From positions 28,459 to 77,669 of the forward strand of contig NW_019773594.1 in the NCBI RefSeq assembly GCF_001039355.2: a DNA stretch of 49,211 nt, read 5' to 3'. Both the position numbers and the translations under genes were made by a program. Below are positions 24,487 to 35,567 of this stretch, in pieces. Below the pieces are notes generated by a model. The model saw only the letters and a list, made by a program, of their open reading frames with translations, did no database searches and was not told where the DNA came from. Every line of letters begins with the position of its first letter. Positions within the stretch are counted from its first letter, which is position 1. This DNA is from Lingula anatina (Eukaryota > Brachiopoda > Lingulata > Lingulida > Lingulidae).

Positions 24487-26949
24487 CCGGTGTACCATGA
24501 AAATCTGACTCCCCTAAAATGTGACTCCCCAGTCAGATTTTCATTATGAAAATGTGACTCCCCAGTCAGATTTTCATAATGAAAATGTGACTCCCCCTAT
24601 GAAATTTTGACTCCCCCCAAAAAAACATCCATTAATCTCATTTTATTTGAGTAAATGACTATGATTTTGTAGTATGCATAATGGATGATACGTTGGCACT
24701 TTTTGTAGTTTGCAGTTTGCAGGTGAAAATTTTCATAAAAAAAAAGAAATATTAAAAATGTGCACATAATGAAAATGTGGTTCCCCTATGAAAATTTGAC
24801 TCCCCTACAAAAAAACATGCATTAATCTCTAATTAATTTAGTATATGACTGTGATCTAGTAGTATGTAAAATGGTTGATACATTGGCACATTTTTTGTAG
24901 TTTGCAGTGAAAATTTTAATGAAAAAATGAGAAAATTAAAAATGTGCACATAATGAAAATCTGACTCCCCCATGAAAATATGACTCCCCCTCCACAAAAC
25001 TTCATAAATCTTATTTTATTTTGAGTATATGACTGTGATCTTGTAGTATGGAAAATGGATGATACATTGGCACACATTTTGTAGTTTGCAGTGAAAATTT
25101 TAATGAAAAAATAAGAAAATTGAAAATGTGCACATGGTTAAAAAATTGAGAGAAAAAAAGTAATAAAACACATGAAAATAAGAAAAATTAAGGATTTGTT
25201 TTCTAACACCCAATGGCTCCCCTATAAAAAGCTATTTATTTGATGCTTGATGATCATTCTGACAACTTTTCTTTTATGATACTTTATGAAAAAATTTATT
25301 GGAAATATTAAAAAGTTTTATGGTAAAATACTGCGTGAAAATAAATGAAAAATGGATAATAAATTTGCATTCTTGTACCCGTAGGATTTTAACTCCCCTA
25401 GTTAAAAGCACTTATTTCATATTTAGCACACATTTAAATGTTCCTACTTTTTAGTTTTCTTATGGAGAACATATGTGGAATATTTAAATTTTGTGGGTAA
25501 AAATTTTTGCAATAAGTGTTTGAAATTTAAAAATAGTGAGAAATTCAGTATAATATTTATTTTACACCCATGAAAAGGACAATTATTTTTTATTCAGTCA
25601 TTATATCACTATTTTCCACATACTTTTCATTGTATATATAATAATAACTCTGCACACTAAGCTATATGAAATGCCTGTGGTCATTGCTTGATTGCAATCA
25701 ACTTCAGATCACAAGGCTACCACCAAACATGTCACAGCCCTGGCAGCTACCTAATTGCAATTAACCAACTGCCACAGGTAGGACCTGGAGCACTGAAATT
25801 TTCTAATGCTAAAAATGAAATATGAAACATTTTGACAAGGTAATCCTACAGGTAGTAAGATGAATTCCTTTCAACAAAAAACATTCTCAGTTTTGACAAA
25901 AGTTTTCACCACCAAACTTTCAAATGTGATAGGACTGTGACATGTTTGGTGGTAGCTTATTCATATGTCGTAGCTTAAAGGAAAAAATATTAAATATGAA
26001 ACATTTGATTTGTAAGATGGGTCGTCAAAGTCCTATGGGCGCAAGAATGCATAATTATTATCCTTTTTGCTTAATTGACCCCCATTTTTCATCCAGCTTT
26101 GGGGAAAATAATGGGAAAACAAAAGCAAGTGTTTTGTTGGGTATGCTATATAAGAATTAAGAATTAAATAATAAGGCGATGGGGCCAATTTCTTGTGTTA
26201 AAAATGTAGTGTTTTGACATGGGAGTGCAAAACCTACAAGAATAAAGATGGATACTTGTTTTAAAAATATTGACCAAAATTTTCATCATCAAACTTTCAA
26301 ATAATGACAAAATATCCATCTCTATGCAAACTATGTGGAAAACAGTGGTATGGTGACTGAATATAAAATAGGTCCTTTTCTCCATGGGAGTCCAAATCTC
26401 ATGGGTGTAAAAATAAAGATTTTCATGATTTCTTTTTCATGCTTTCACTATTTTATCAACAAACCTTTAAATATTTCCAATATATTTTTCATAAAGTATC
26501 CTAAAAGAAAACGTGTTGAAATGATCATCAAATATTAAATAACTTTTTCAAAGGGGAGACAATAGGCGATTAACTGGACATTTTTAATTTTCTTATTTTT
26601 TCATGAAAATTTTCACCTGCAAATTACAAAAAAGCGCCAATGTATCCTCCATTTCACATTCTACAAGATCACAGTCACATACTCAAAATAAAATAAGATT
26701 TATGAAGTTTTGTGGAGGGGCAGTCATATTTTCATGGGGGAGTCAGATTTTCATTATGTGCACATTTTTAATTTTCTTTATTTTTCATTTAAATTTTCAC
26801 TGCAAACTACAAAAAAATGTGCCAATCTATCCTCCTTTTTACATACTACAAGATTACAGTCATATACCCAAAATAAAATAAGATTTATGAAGTTTTATGA
26901 TGGGGGAGTCAAATTTTCACGGGGGAGTCAGATTTTCATGTTACACCGG
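24487..26949. mobile_element. Foldback-type element with long, internally repeated inverted arms
   Basis: The outer ends are inverted copies: CCGGTGTA then CATGAAAATCTGACTCCCC on the left (24487 on), and its complement ending at 26949. The left arm has about three direct repeats of roughly 190 bp (landmarks GACTCCCC, AAAAAACATnCATTAATCTC, GTAGTTTGCAGTGAAAATTTT at about 24600, 24790 and 24985). The right arm has two inverted copies (about 26610 and 26790). Inverted similarity continues inward (about 25215-25380 against 26400-26560) to a perfect 22-nt inverted pair at 25716-25737 and 25935-25956, leaving a loop of about 200 bp. No coding capacity seen. No clear target duplication. Architecture resembles foldback/Galileo-type DNA transposons; family not identified. 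Confidence 0.87.
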
Positions 26950-27223
26950 TACATGCACTAGTACTACACAGTTCATGTTTAAGATAATTTAAGGCCCTTT
27001 TTACGAACAACCCTGAACCTCATCAAGCAGCGGAGATTTATCCGATAATCTAAACAGTGAAAAACTAAGTCGGTTGTCTTTGTGGCAGACCCAAGTTTAC
27101 ATAACCTACATACGTGAATATGAGACATAAGGTCATGGGTTAACTTTCCAAACAACAAATAGCATTTGAATTCGATACGAATGGTGAGTTCAGGAGGATC
27201 AACTTTCAATTTACCCCCTACCT

Positions 27224-27226
<3 letters not shown>

Positions 27227-27276
<50 letters not shown>
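27227..27276. repeat. Poly-T tract (50 nt)
   Basis: Uninterrupted run of T between the foldback element and the P450 first exon. It could be the poly-A tail of a minus-strand insertion, but no flanking duplication or body was recognised. Confidence 0.95.
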
Positions 27277-27279
<3 letters not shown>

Positions 27280-27436
27280 TCCGTGGGTCTTTTTCCCTTA
27301 CACACGCGCACACGCACAAACACACACGATTTCCACAATCCTGGATATAGCAATGTGCGACCATATACCGGGGGTAGAGGTGCGTGAATTTGCATATACG
27401 ATAATTGCATTCATGTATTTAAAAACTCGTAATTAC

Positions 27437-27821
27437 CGTCTTTTCCAACTATTCGTCTTAAGAAATAGATCCAAGTAGGTCTGGCGCTGACAGTATCTGC
27501 GTTCTTCACGAAAGCCTCTTGGATCAGCTCATAAGTTCCCAGCATTATCATGTGCTGTTCACCAAATTTAACGTGCATGATATCTCCGTATGTATCATAC
27601 CATGGAAGAAGATCCGTAGGTTGTCTTCTCCTACCGCTGATCATCATCTGTGGGAGACATCCCACCACGGGGAAACAGACAGGTCCGGGCGGCCAGTTCA
27701 CCCGAGGATTCCTCGACGACAGCATCCACAGACTTAACAACAACACTGCTACGAATATCAAAACAGTCGGCTGAGCAGCAGTTGAGAAAAACTCCATAAT
27801 ACCCTGTACGGCGTTAGCCAT
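27437..27821 (-). CDS. Cytochrome P450 (CYP2-type), N-terminal first exon only
   Basis: Encodes the first 128 residues of a microsomal CYP2-clan monooxygenase, which would sit in the ER membrane and use haem iron with electrons from P450 reductase. Seen: start MANAVQG; hydrophobic anchor LIFVAVLLLSLWML; proline-rich hinge WPPGP; PVVGCLPQM; YGDIMHVKFGEQHMIMLG; and SARPTW near the end. It ends at GAC G|GTAATT (phase 1), as expected for a first exon. I chose ATG 27821 because the anchor begins soon after; an in-frame ATG at 27848 adds nine residues. No second exon was found to the left. The only other P450 exons lie upstream at 29658-32649 and encode a different, complementary part. So this is either a 3'-truncated paralogue, a gene with a very distant exon 2, or the displaced first exon of the neighbouring fragment. 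Confidence 0.88.
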
Positions 27822-27905
27822 TTTGAGCTTAGTGTGCTGATGACGCAAGATATTTCGAGTTACGATTTCTTACCAGAGCAATGTGAAAATCAGAATGACG
27901 GTAGT

Positions 27906-27918
27906 GATATATATATAG
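27906..27918 (-). promoter_or_regulatory. TATA-like element upstream of P450 first exon
   Basis: Minus-strand CTATATATATATC lies about 85-97 nt upstream of the ATG at 27821, a plausible distance for a TATA box with a 5' UTR of about 60 nt. No transcript evidence is available from sequence. Confidence 0.45.
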
Positions 27919-27949
27919 CGGTATAACCCCTGAAAGTCAACACGGCTCA

Positions 27950-29640
27950 AGGTCAATTCATGCACCATTTAACCCGATAGTAGCGCCAGCGTGTGCACGT
28001 GTACATATTTGTATGATCATAGCAAACCTCAAAGGGGTTGCACTGAAAGTCTAAACAAAACAGTTTGTGTACAGGGGTCGGAGGGTGACCCCCCCCCCCC
28101 CCAGTCTCCCCCTTTTTTGCAAATACATACACCATATGTTCAGTCCCAGACTTCGTCAGTCAGACTTTACGTGAAAATAATGTCACGTTAGATAACGCGC
28201 CGGTTCTTGGGCCTTAGTGTTGTGCGCCCAGCGGATCCAGTAAAATGAACAAGATTCTCATTTGGATGCAAGTGGAAATTTAATACTGTCTTTTGGAAAA
28301 TATACAGAGGTTTCTTCTACATAGTAACTGTCAGTCCAAAATGTATAATGATATCGCCAGAGCGTAAATACGATATGAAATAACCTTAAAACAGGGCAGC
28401 CTTTACAGATCATTCAGGAAATTTAATAACCAGGAAGAAATAACACTTGACTGAGCGCAGTCCTTTTGTCTCAGGCTTTGCCATAACTTAGTCACCGTGT
28501 TTCCTGGATCATCATTACCCGCCCTAGCCTTCAAAGGCATTTCTAAATTTTATCTCGTGCCATGTACCCTGGTCACGATCATTCCCGAATGTCTATTGAC
28601 TGCCCCCTTCTACGCTTATCTTAGGATATGAATATTATTTTAATTAATTATTTATATCAATTATAAAATACCCAAAGTGGTATTTTACACATAGTTGTGC
28701 TGAGTCGTTGAGTCATTTCGCACTACCTATACCCCCATCTCAGTCCCATATTATGGTAGGGTGGCAAGGAAAATGAGCAAATATGCGGAGAGAGCGCAGG
28801 CGACTGCTCCTCACCCGTACAACCCATCTTGATTGCCTTAAGAGAGAAGGGGACTCTTCCCCACCCATACAGCACACCTTGCTTTGTGTGGTAGGTACGG
28901 CATAATTGAAAGGAATAATAGGGGCAAAGTTTTCCAGGCCTCCTCTACTGTCACTGGGAGAACACACGTGTATAAACATTCAACCAGAAATCTAGCTGTC
29001 AAAAACTGGGTCGATGTATTAAAAGGTACTGTCGCACTCAAACGTGTGAGGAAAATTACCCAACGCAAAGGGTGCGTTCGGCCTTCGTTGTATACATTTT
29101 TTCATACGCGGGGGAGATGAAATGTTTTGATAAGCTTCAAAAACAAACTCGTGCGCTGTTTATAGCTATACGTTTATTCTCATACGTCGAAAAAGCGTAT
29201 AATCGGTTTTACATACGATACTCATACGTATATACACTGTATACCTCTGTACACTACTTGGCATGAGCACTATTACTTGTAAAGTGTACAGTTCTTGGAG
29301 CAATCAAACTTTCCCCGCCTCATTAGAAGAATAATCCTTTCAGGCACATTGCAGAAAAGGTTCTTCATCCGCCACAATGCACGTATCTACGGTTTTCAAA
29401 GTACGAATCTATCAATATATACTTTAAACACTCAAACAACTGCACGACGTTCTTTATAGCGATACATTAAAAACATTATTGCCAAGAGGAAAGGCACGGA
29501 AACCATTTCGAGACTAAACGAAGTATTTTAGTTTAGATACCGTCAGTCTGACAGTCACATGTCAGACTCGGATTATCTGATGTATTTATACAGATAATGT
29601 TGTCCATGTACAAATAGTAACCTGTAGATTCATAGTAAGG
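27950..29640. other. Between the two P450 parts; no gene seen
   Basis: No P450 exon or other recognised coding sequence. A C-run lies near 28089-28102. The missing central P450 exons (helix C to helix H region) are not here on either strand as far as I can read. Confidence 0.5.
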
Positions 29641-29657
29641 TACAGTGTATCTCCGTT

Positions 29658-32649
29658 CTAGCGTCTAACAGCGCACACGTTGTAGGGGTATGGCGTGAAA
29701 GTGAACGCGTTGAGGCCTTCCACTCCATCGGGTGGTTTCTCGCCTTCTGGTACCTTGAAGGTAAAATTCTGAAGCAACGTGGTGAAGAAAATGAACGATT
29801 CCATTTCCGCCAGTCCCTTGCCCAGGCAAATACGGGGTCCTGAAATAAATAAATAAATGAATGAATAAAGCAGGAGCATTTAAAATGAATGGAAAAATAA
29901 AAATGAAATAATTAGTATAGATCTTTAGTACTTTTATGTAAATCCATCCTTGGTTTACTTAGTCCGAATATGGCCTGATCTGAATCAAACTAAGGACCTT
30001 CTACTACAGTGAGTTTAATTATGTCATTTTAATAGCTGTGGTTTGCGTAGAGTCGGTCGAGGTATGATGTTTACATTCACAATATATATAAGACATTTAT
30101 TTTAACAACATGTTAATGCATAAGTGCAATTATAATCATAATTATTACTATTATTATTATTTGTCTTTTTAACTTATGAGATATAATGGATTTAAGAATA
30201 GAACACATGTACTGTAGCATACCCATAGAAAACGGTATCAGTTTGTCCGACTTGACCACTTTACCGTCGCCATCCAGCCATCTTTCTGGTTTGAACTTGT
30301 AAGGATCTTCGAAGTTATTCTTATCGTGGAGAACCCGGTACAAATCTCCCAGTATTACCGTTCCCTTGGGAAAAGTGTATCCTGCCAAGTTGGTTGCTTC
30401 ACTGGTGGCATGGGGAACTCCAAGAGGGACTGATGACATGGAAGAGAAAAAAAGAATAAAAATATATATTAGATTAAATGATTTATTTGAATATAGGGAT
30501 ACTAGTAAAGAAAGTGAAGGAATAAAGAGTGTTCTTAAAACGAGTATCTGCATACTAAAGTACGTATATCATGTGACTGGAAAACCACTATCAAAAACGT
30601 GACAGGAAATAGGACAAACTCGCGTCCTCTTTTGTTGAATTTCCATTTTAAACATATATATATATTTAACTGGTATATTTGATCTTAGATATACCTGGCT
30701 GTTGTTTTTTGAAATGAATCATTTGTTGGTAGTTATTTCCGAACTGTAAGATTATAAAACGATTTTAACTAAAATTAAGACTAAAATTTACTGACCAACG
30801 GTGGACAAACGAAAGACCTCCAGTACGGTTGCTTCTGTGAATGGCATCCTGTCCTTGTCCTCCATCTTGGCAACACGACCTTGACCTATTACCTTAAGTT
30901 AAACACATTAAATCTTATCGATCTCTAAATAAATATTATTTTTTATAAAAAAAAAAACTCATTCATTTTGGAACACGTTATTTTTACAAGCATAAAACCG
31001 TTGCAACACAATAAAAATGCATGTAAAAAGCCAACTTCTAAATTAGTAATATACCCGTCTCATGTGCTCAGTTTTATGACGTTACCTGATCAATTTCCTG
31101 TTGCACCCTCTTCTGAGCATCCGGATGATTTACCATATGAACCAGGGACCATCTCAAAGTATTAGCTGTTGTGTCAGTTCCAGCCAAATAGAGATCAACG
31201 ATGATGCGGAATACGTTCCATTCTGAAATGTAAGCCCATTGCATGACTGAAAGTGTTTCATATTCATTTTTACAACTACCTCGGTGAAACCACATTCTTG
31301 CCTGTTTGCACGTTTGTACATGTACCGGTATATCGGCAGCCCATCAGTACAAGTTTACACGATATATAGATTAGTTAGCATTCGATACTGCTGGTCTAAA
31401 TGTTTCAAAGACAAATAATAATCCCGNGCACCTACATTTTCTTGGATTTTTGATAGCAACAAGAAAAAAGAAAACGCATATTTCACAACATTTGGACATA
31501 TTAAAGTGTTTTTCTTTATCCTGAAACAAATATATTCATATAATAGCATAATATATAATATGCCAATGATTCTGCATTGTCGAGACTTACGATATTAGCT
31601 ATGGTTCAACATATTAACAACAAACTGTGATATAATATCCCTTGATACAGAATGAAAGCAGTTGGTGTTGATGCATGAAAGTGTGTCTAATGCTGCCCAA
31701 AGTGTAACATTTACTGTTCCATATCGGTGCTGCTGGTAGAATCGGCGGTCTTATTATATAGGGTAGGCTTATCATACGTGATGCACATGGGTGGTGTTAC
31801 TGCTTTGATCACACAGACCGAAAAAATATTAACACGCAAGTGACGTCAAATCACTTAAAACTTTTGAATGGTGCAATTTTGACATCAATTATGCCAAAGA
31901 CAGAGTTCATGATTCCATCTAAACACGAATGATGATCACTTGTTCAATGTTTCACAAACAGATTCAGTTTCACTGCTTAAGACATAATTTCTAAGGTGCA
32001 GTCTCATATTCGTGGCGTATGCAACATTGCACTTTAATTATTTGTATGTAAGCCTCATGTGGTATCTCTGTACCTTACACAAGATGTGGGGACCTGATTC
32101 GCTCATGGTATATTTGTGAAAAATTTTATTAAGATTGGAGTCAAAATTACGGACAAATAAAACGGTGGAGGCATATGTAGGCATGAAGTCTGTTTAAAAA
32201 TTATTAAAGAGGGGCCGCTTTCCGGCCATACCTGAGAAGACGTAGGCTTAGCGGGCAATGTACCCGGTAATCAGATGATTTATGAGGCAAGTGACATTCA
32301 TTTGCTACTCTCCATGGTTCAAGTATAATACCTCATGGTCTCCGACAGATGTAGCTGGTCCTTGCAGTAAAGAACATTTTCAAAGTATTGTCTTCCCAGG
32401 GTATAACATCAGGACAGGGAGTTTTACACTTGGCTAAAGTAAGTGCTCCTTTTTTTAATCGCATAAGAAAAAGCTGATTTTTTTTCTCTAAGATAATTGA
32501 ACTATCTGTTGTATGTAACTGGACATCAGAAATTATTATTCAATCATGTACAGTCAAGTTGTTTTCTTTTTAGATTAGACATTAATTGATTCATCTATTC
32601 AATGTTAAAATATATACTCACCGTGCTGAAAATCACTTGGTCGTTCCAT
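29658..32649 (-). CDS. Cytochrome P450 (CYP2-type), C-terminal half, 216 aa, in frame from an ATG
   Basis: Exons: 32649-32622, 31222-31086, 30892-30796, 30429-30223, 29839-29658. Every junction has AG/GT and phases join cleanly (1, 0, 1, 1). The encoded part carries the haem-enzyme core: helix [13 protein letters not shown], helix K ExxR as EVFR, the PERF-type motif FKPERW, and the haem loop FSMGPRICLG with its Cys ligand, then the end CAVRR-stop. It lacks about the first 280 residues, including the membrane anchor. The first exon reads MERPSDFQH and joins helix I as [16 protein letters not shown]. This resembles normal CYP2 sequence just before helix I, so the ATG is probably an internal Met. 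An in-frame TGA four codons upstream shows that the original exon is cut there. Without its N-terminal half it is unlikely to be an active enzyme alone. Divergent neighbour: protease gene 1 starts 161 bp away on the other strand. Confidence 0.88.
31426..31426. other. Undetermined base (N)
   Basis: Single ambiguous base in a P450 intron. It marks local assembly uncertainty next to the split P450. Confidence 0.99.
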
Positions 32650-32810
32650 GGTGTGTAGTCATGTCGCATAAATCGGCTTACGTCAAGCGCATTTACATAC
32701 CATACGCTAAGCCGCTAGTATAATGCATTCCTTCAATGGTCCTGGAATACTTTATGGTACATTTATTGACTTTCATATATGGTGTTTCATATATCTTGTT
32801 TAGGCCCAAC

Positions 32811-35567
32811 ATGGCACAGTTTGTGTTGCTGTTACTTTTGCTGGTTACCATTGCGAGTCCCTGCTGCTCTGAGAAACACATATACCAGGACACAATGATG
32901 GTGGGAAGTCCACCACACAGTCAGCGAAAGTATGGAAAGATACAGAGGACACCTGCAGATAGAAATGGAGGTAAGATTTAAAGGTTCTGTTTATTATATT
33001 GACTTATCTTTGTGGCCTAACATGCCCACAGTTCTTACGTTTGTTATCATTTTTTGAGTGTGAGAGTTGGAAACGGTTCATGCGACACCCGACATGTGCT
33101 AAACATTATAAATTGTTCATTAGTTGACTGTAGTAATTGTATAGACGCGTTCTAATTGCAAGTTAAGTATTTTTATCACAATTGTGTCTCTTTTAATTAT
33201 CCGCTGTTCTTCGAAAGTATATTTCCTTTAATTACTTCATCTGTTCTGTATTCATTTTTCTTTGAATATCACATATTTGCTTTCCTTAGCTGAAGTCATT
33301 CGATACGTCGGTGGTGCTGGAATACCGGATTCATACATAGTAAAATTAAAGACCGGCCTCTCACGTGGGAAGGGTAAGATGGTTTATTAATAAAATATTT
33401 TGTAGGGAATAAGTTAACTGTTGTAAAGATTATGAAAACAAAACTTGACATATAGAGAGTGGAAAATACTGCATCTCGGTACGTACATGATTTGATATTA
33501 ACAAACGATGAATTAATTAAATTGCGATACACATATACATTAACTATACGCATAGACAAAACATATACATATACTGCATATGCGAGGCTTCTTAAACAAA
33601 TGTATATTAAAAGTGGCTATGGTTACACTTATAAATACATATGTATAATGCAGAGTATTTTGTAACTGTTTCAGCCTTTTATATTTTATTCTTAATAGCA
33701 TTAGATTTTACCAATACTTTGAAAGCTGAAATGACCACCACAGCCTTTGGCAACACAAGACGTGGTCGGGGGCCGCAAGTCGGAAAACTTCATGAAGTAG
33801 GGGAAATAAAGTTCCTTACAATCGAGACAACCGATAAGTAAGTATTTAGGATTATATGAATTCATCAAATAATGTTTCAAAGCTGATCAGGGTGGTGTAA
33901 ACTACGTATATGCATATGTTTCATGAACACAGCAGATAAAAACGGATTTTTTTCTTATATTCAAACAATAATATGTTACTTAAAACTTAAGAAGTTCAAA
34001 ATAAATGTTATAATAGGGATGTTAGCAAATTGTATAGGTAAAGATTAGCCACTGGGATACTGCTGGGTGTATTTTAGATACAGGAAAACATTTATGTGAT
34101 AATAAAATATTATGAAAAAACAGGTCGGGTTCCTGTGAGAAACACATGAATGTAAACGTGATGATTGTCTTCAGGGGCCTTGCACAACTTCGTAGACAGA
34201 CAGATGTTGTTGACGTCATTTACCAGGATACCTATGTGTATGCCGACGGCTGTACATGCCTGGTTGACTGTCAAAATAAAACAGAGGATCTCGGCGACAA
34301 ACAGTGTTGGTCTTATGATACCGGTGTTTGGGTATGTGTGTCTGTGATCTAGATGCAGTTTTTGCATCATGTCTCCATTCTGCCTCCCCAACGCATTCCC
34401 ATCACATGGCACATTTTATGTACGGAAGAAAAGAAACAAAGATGAATAATTCTGTATCTTCTAATTGCATGTTATTCGCAGACTTTGTAAAGGAACTGTT
34501 AATGGGGCGTCATACTTCAATATACACCTATCCTGCGCCTTTTCGTTTTCATATTTGGCCCTTTTTAAATTCGATAATATTACTTCCTTACACAGGGTCT
34601 TGACAGAATCGACCAGACAACACGACTGCCTAACGGCAAGTTCAACGTGAAGGGAACAGGAAGTGACGTCGATGTGTATATATTTGACTCTGGGGTTTAT
34701 GCCGAGCACCAGCAATTTTTACGTGAGGACAACAGCAGTCGGGTGACATTTGGAAATAAAGCAGACACCAGTTGGTCAGATACAGACATCAATGGTCACG
34801 GGACGCACGTTGCAGGGACCGTTGGAGGCATTACCACGGGAGTTGCCAAAAATGTTAAGTTGATCAATGTGAAGGTATTGAACGACGAAGGTAGCGGTTA
34901 TACCAGCGGAATTATGGCAATGTTAGAGTGGGTCCGTGATCAAGTGGACGTGACAAAACGAAAGTCTATCATCAATATGTCCTTAGGGGGACCGCAGCAA
35001 GACCTTTTCGATGATCTAGTCAACACGCTGGTGACCGAGGCTGGAATTGTAGTCGTTGTCGCTGCTGGGAATGATAACTCACTGGCATCGTTCACGTCAC
35101 CCGCCAATGCCGAGGAAGCCATTACAGTTGGGGCAACGTGGGACAATGACGACAGGGCCTATTTCTCCAACTATGGACCCAGGGTGGACATATGGGCCCC
35201 CGGACAGTTTATCCTGAGTGCCTACGTAGGTAGCCCAGATAGCTCTGCTATATCCAGCGGTACGTCCATGGCTTGCCCCATGGTGGCCGGTGCCGCCGCT
35301 GCCTACATGAGTACTCTGGACCACAACCCATCGCCTACAGAGGTTAGACAACACCTCATTGCCACCTCCATGGATAACGTTGTCACTAACATCCCTGAGA
35401 AATATTGTTACAAGGTGACTATCTCCAGAGAAGAAGGTTGTTATTGGTGGATGGGAACCTGTGAACGGGAGATTTGCCTGCCCGGTACCTCTGTAACCAG
35501 ACTTTTGAACGTTGGATGTGACCCCTCACACAGCAGTTATGTTGATACTCAGCTTGAGACGCTTTAA
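32811..35567 (+). CDS. Secreted proteinase K-like serine protease (S8A), gene 1, 503 aa
   Basis: Exons (coding): 32811-32970, 33290-33373, 33699-33837, 34175-34331, 34596-35567; phases 1, 1, 2, 0. A 5' UTR intron ends at an acceptor seven nt before the ATG. Domain order: signal peptide (residues 1 to about 20, FVLLLLLLVTIA core); I9 propeptide with IPDSYIVKLK (about 65-74) and VDVIYQD (about 139-145); a Cys-rich segment encoded by exon 4 (CTCLVDC ... QCW); then the S8 domain from GLDRIDQ (181). Triad: Asp211 in FDSG, His248 in HGTHVAG, Ser404 in GTSMACP. Oxyanion Asn339 is in AAGNDNS and the substrate-binding strand is MSLGG (309-313). All are intact, so an active endoprotease is expected. 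After NVVTNIP (residue about 440) an extra Cys-rich stretch precedes the final strand TRLLNVGC. Autocatalytic removal of the propeptide is usual in the family. Tandem paralogue at 37988-41160. Confidence 0.95.
34454..34545 (+). repeat. Intron segment duplicated at 36765-36885
   Basis: Contains ATTCGCAGACTT, GTAAAGGAACTGT, AATGGGGCGTCAT and ACTTCAATATACA in the same order as at about 36800-36870, about 90% alike. One copy is in the last intron of protease gene 1, the other between the two protease genes. It suggests a remnant of an extra protease copy, or a shared insertion. Confidence 0.8.

Noticed and set aside
24487-26949. CRISPR-like or satellite array because of repeated TGACTCCCC words
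   Set aside because: The repeats are long, inverted between arms, and bounded by terminal inverted repeats, in an animal genome. A foldback transposon fits.
27166-27410. Open frames on both strands across the poly-T tract
   Set aside because: They are created by a long run of one base (poly-Phe or poly-Lys) and share no motif with known proteins.
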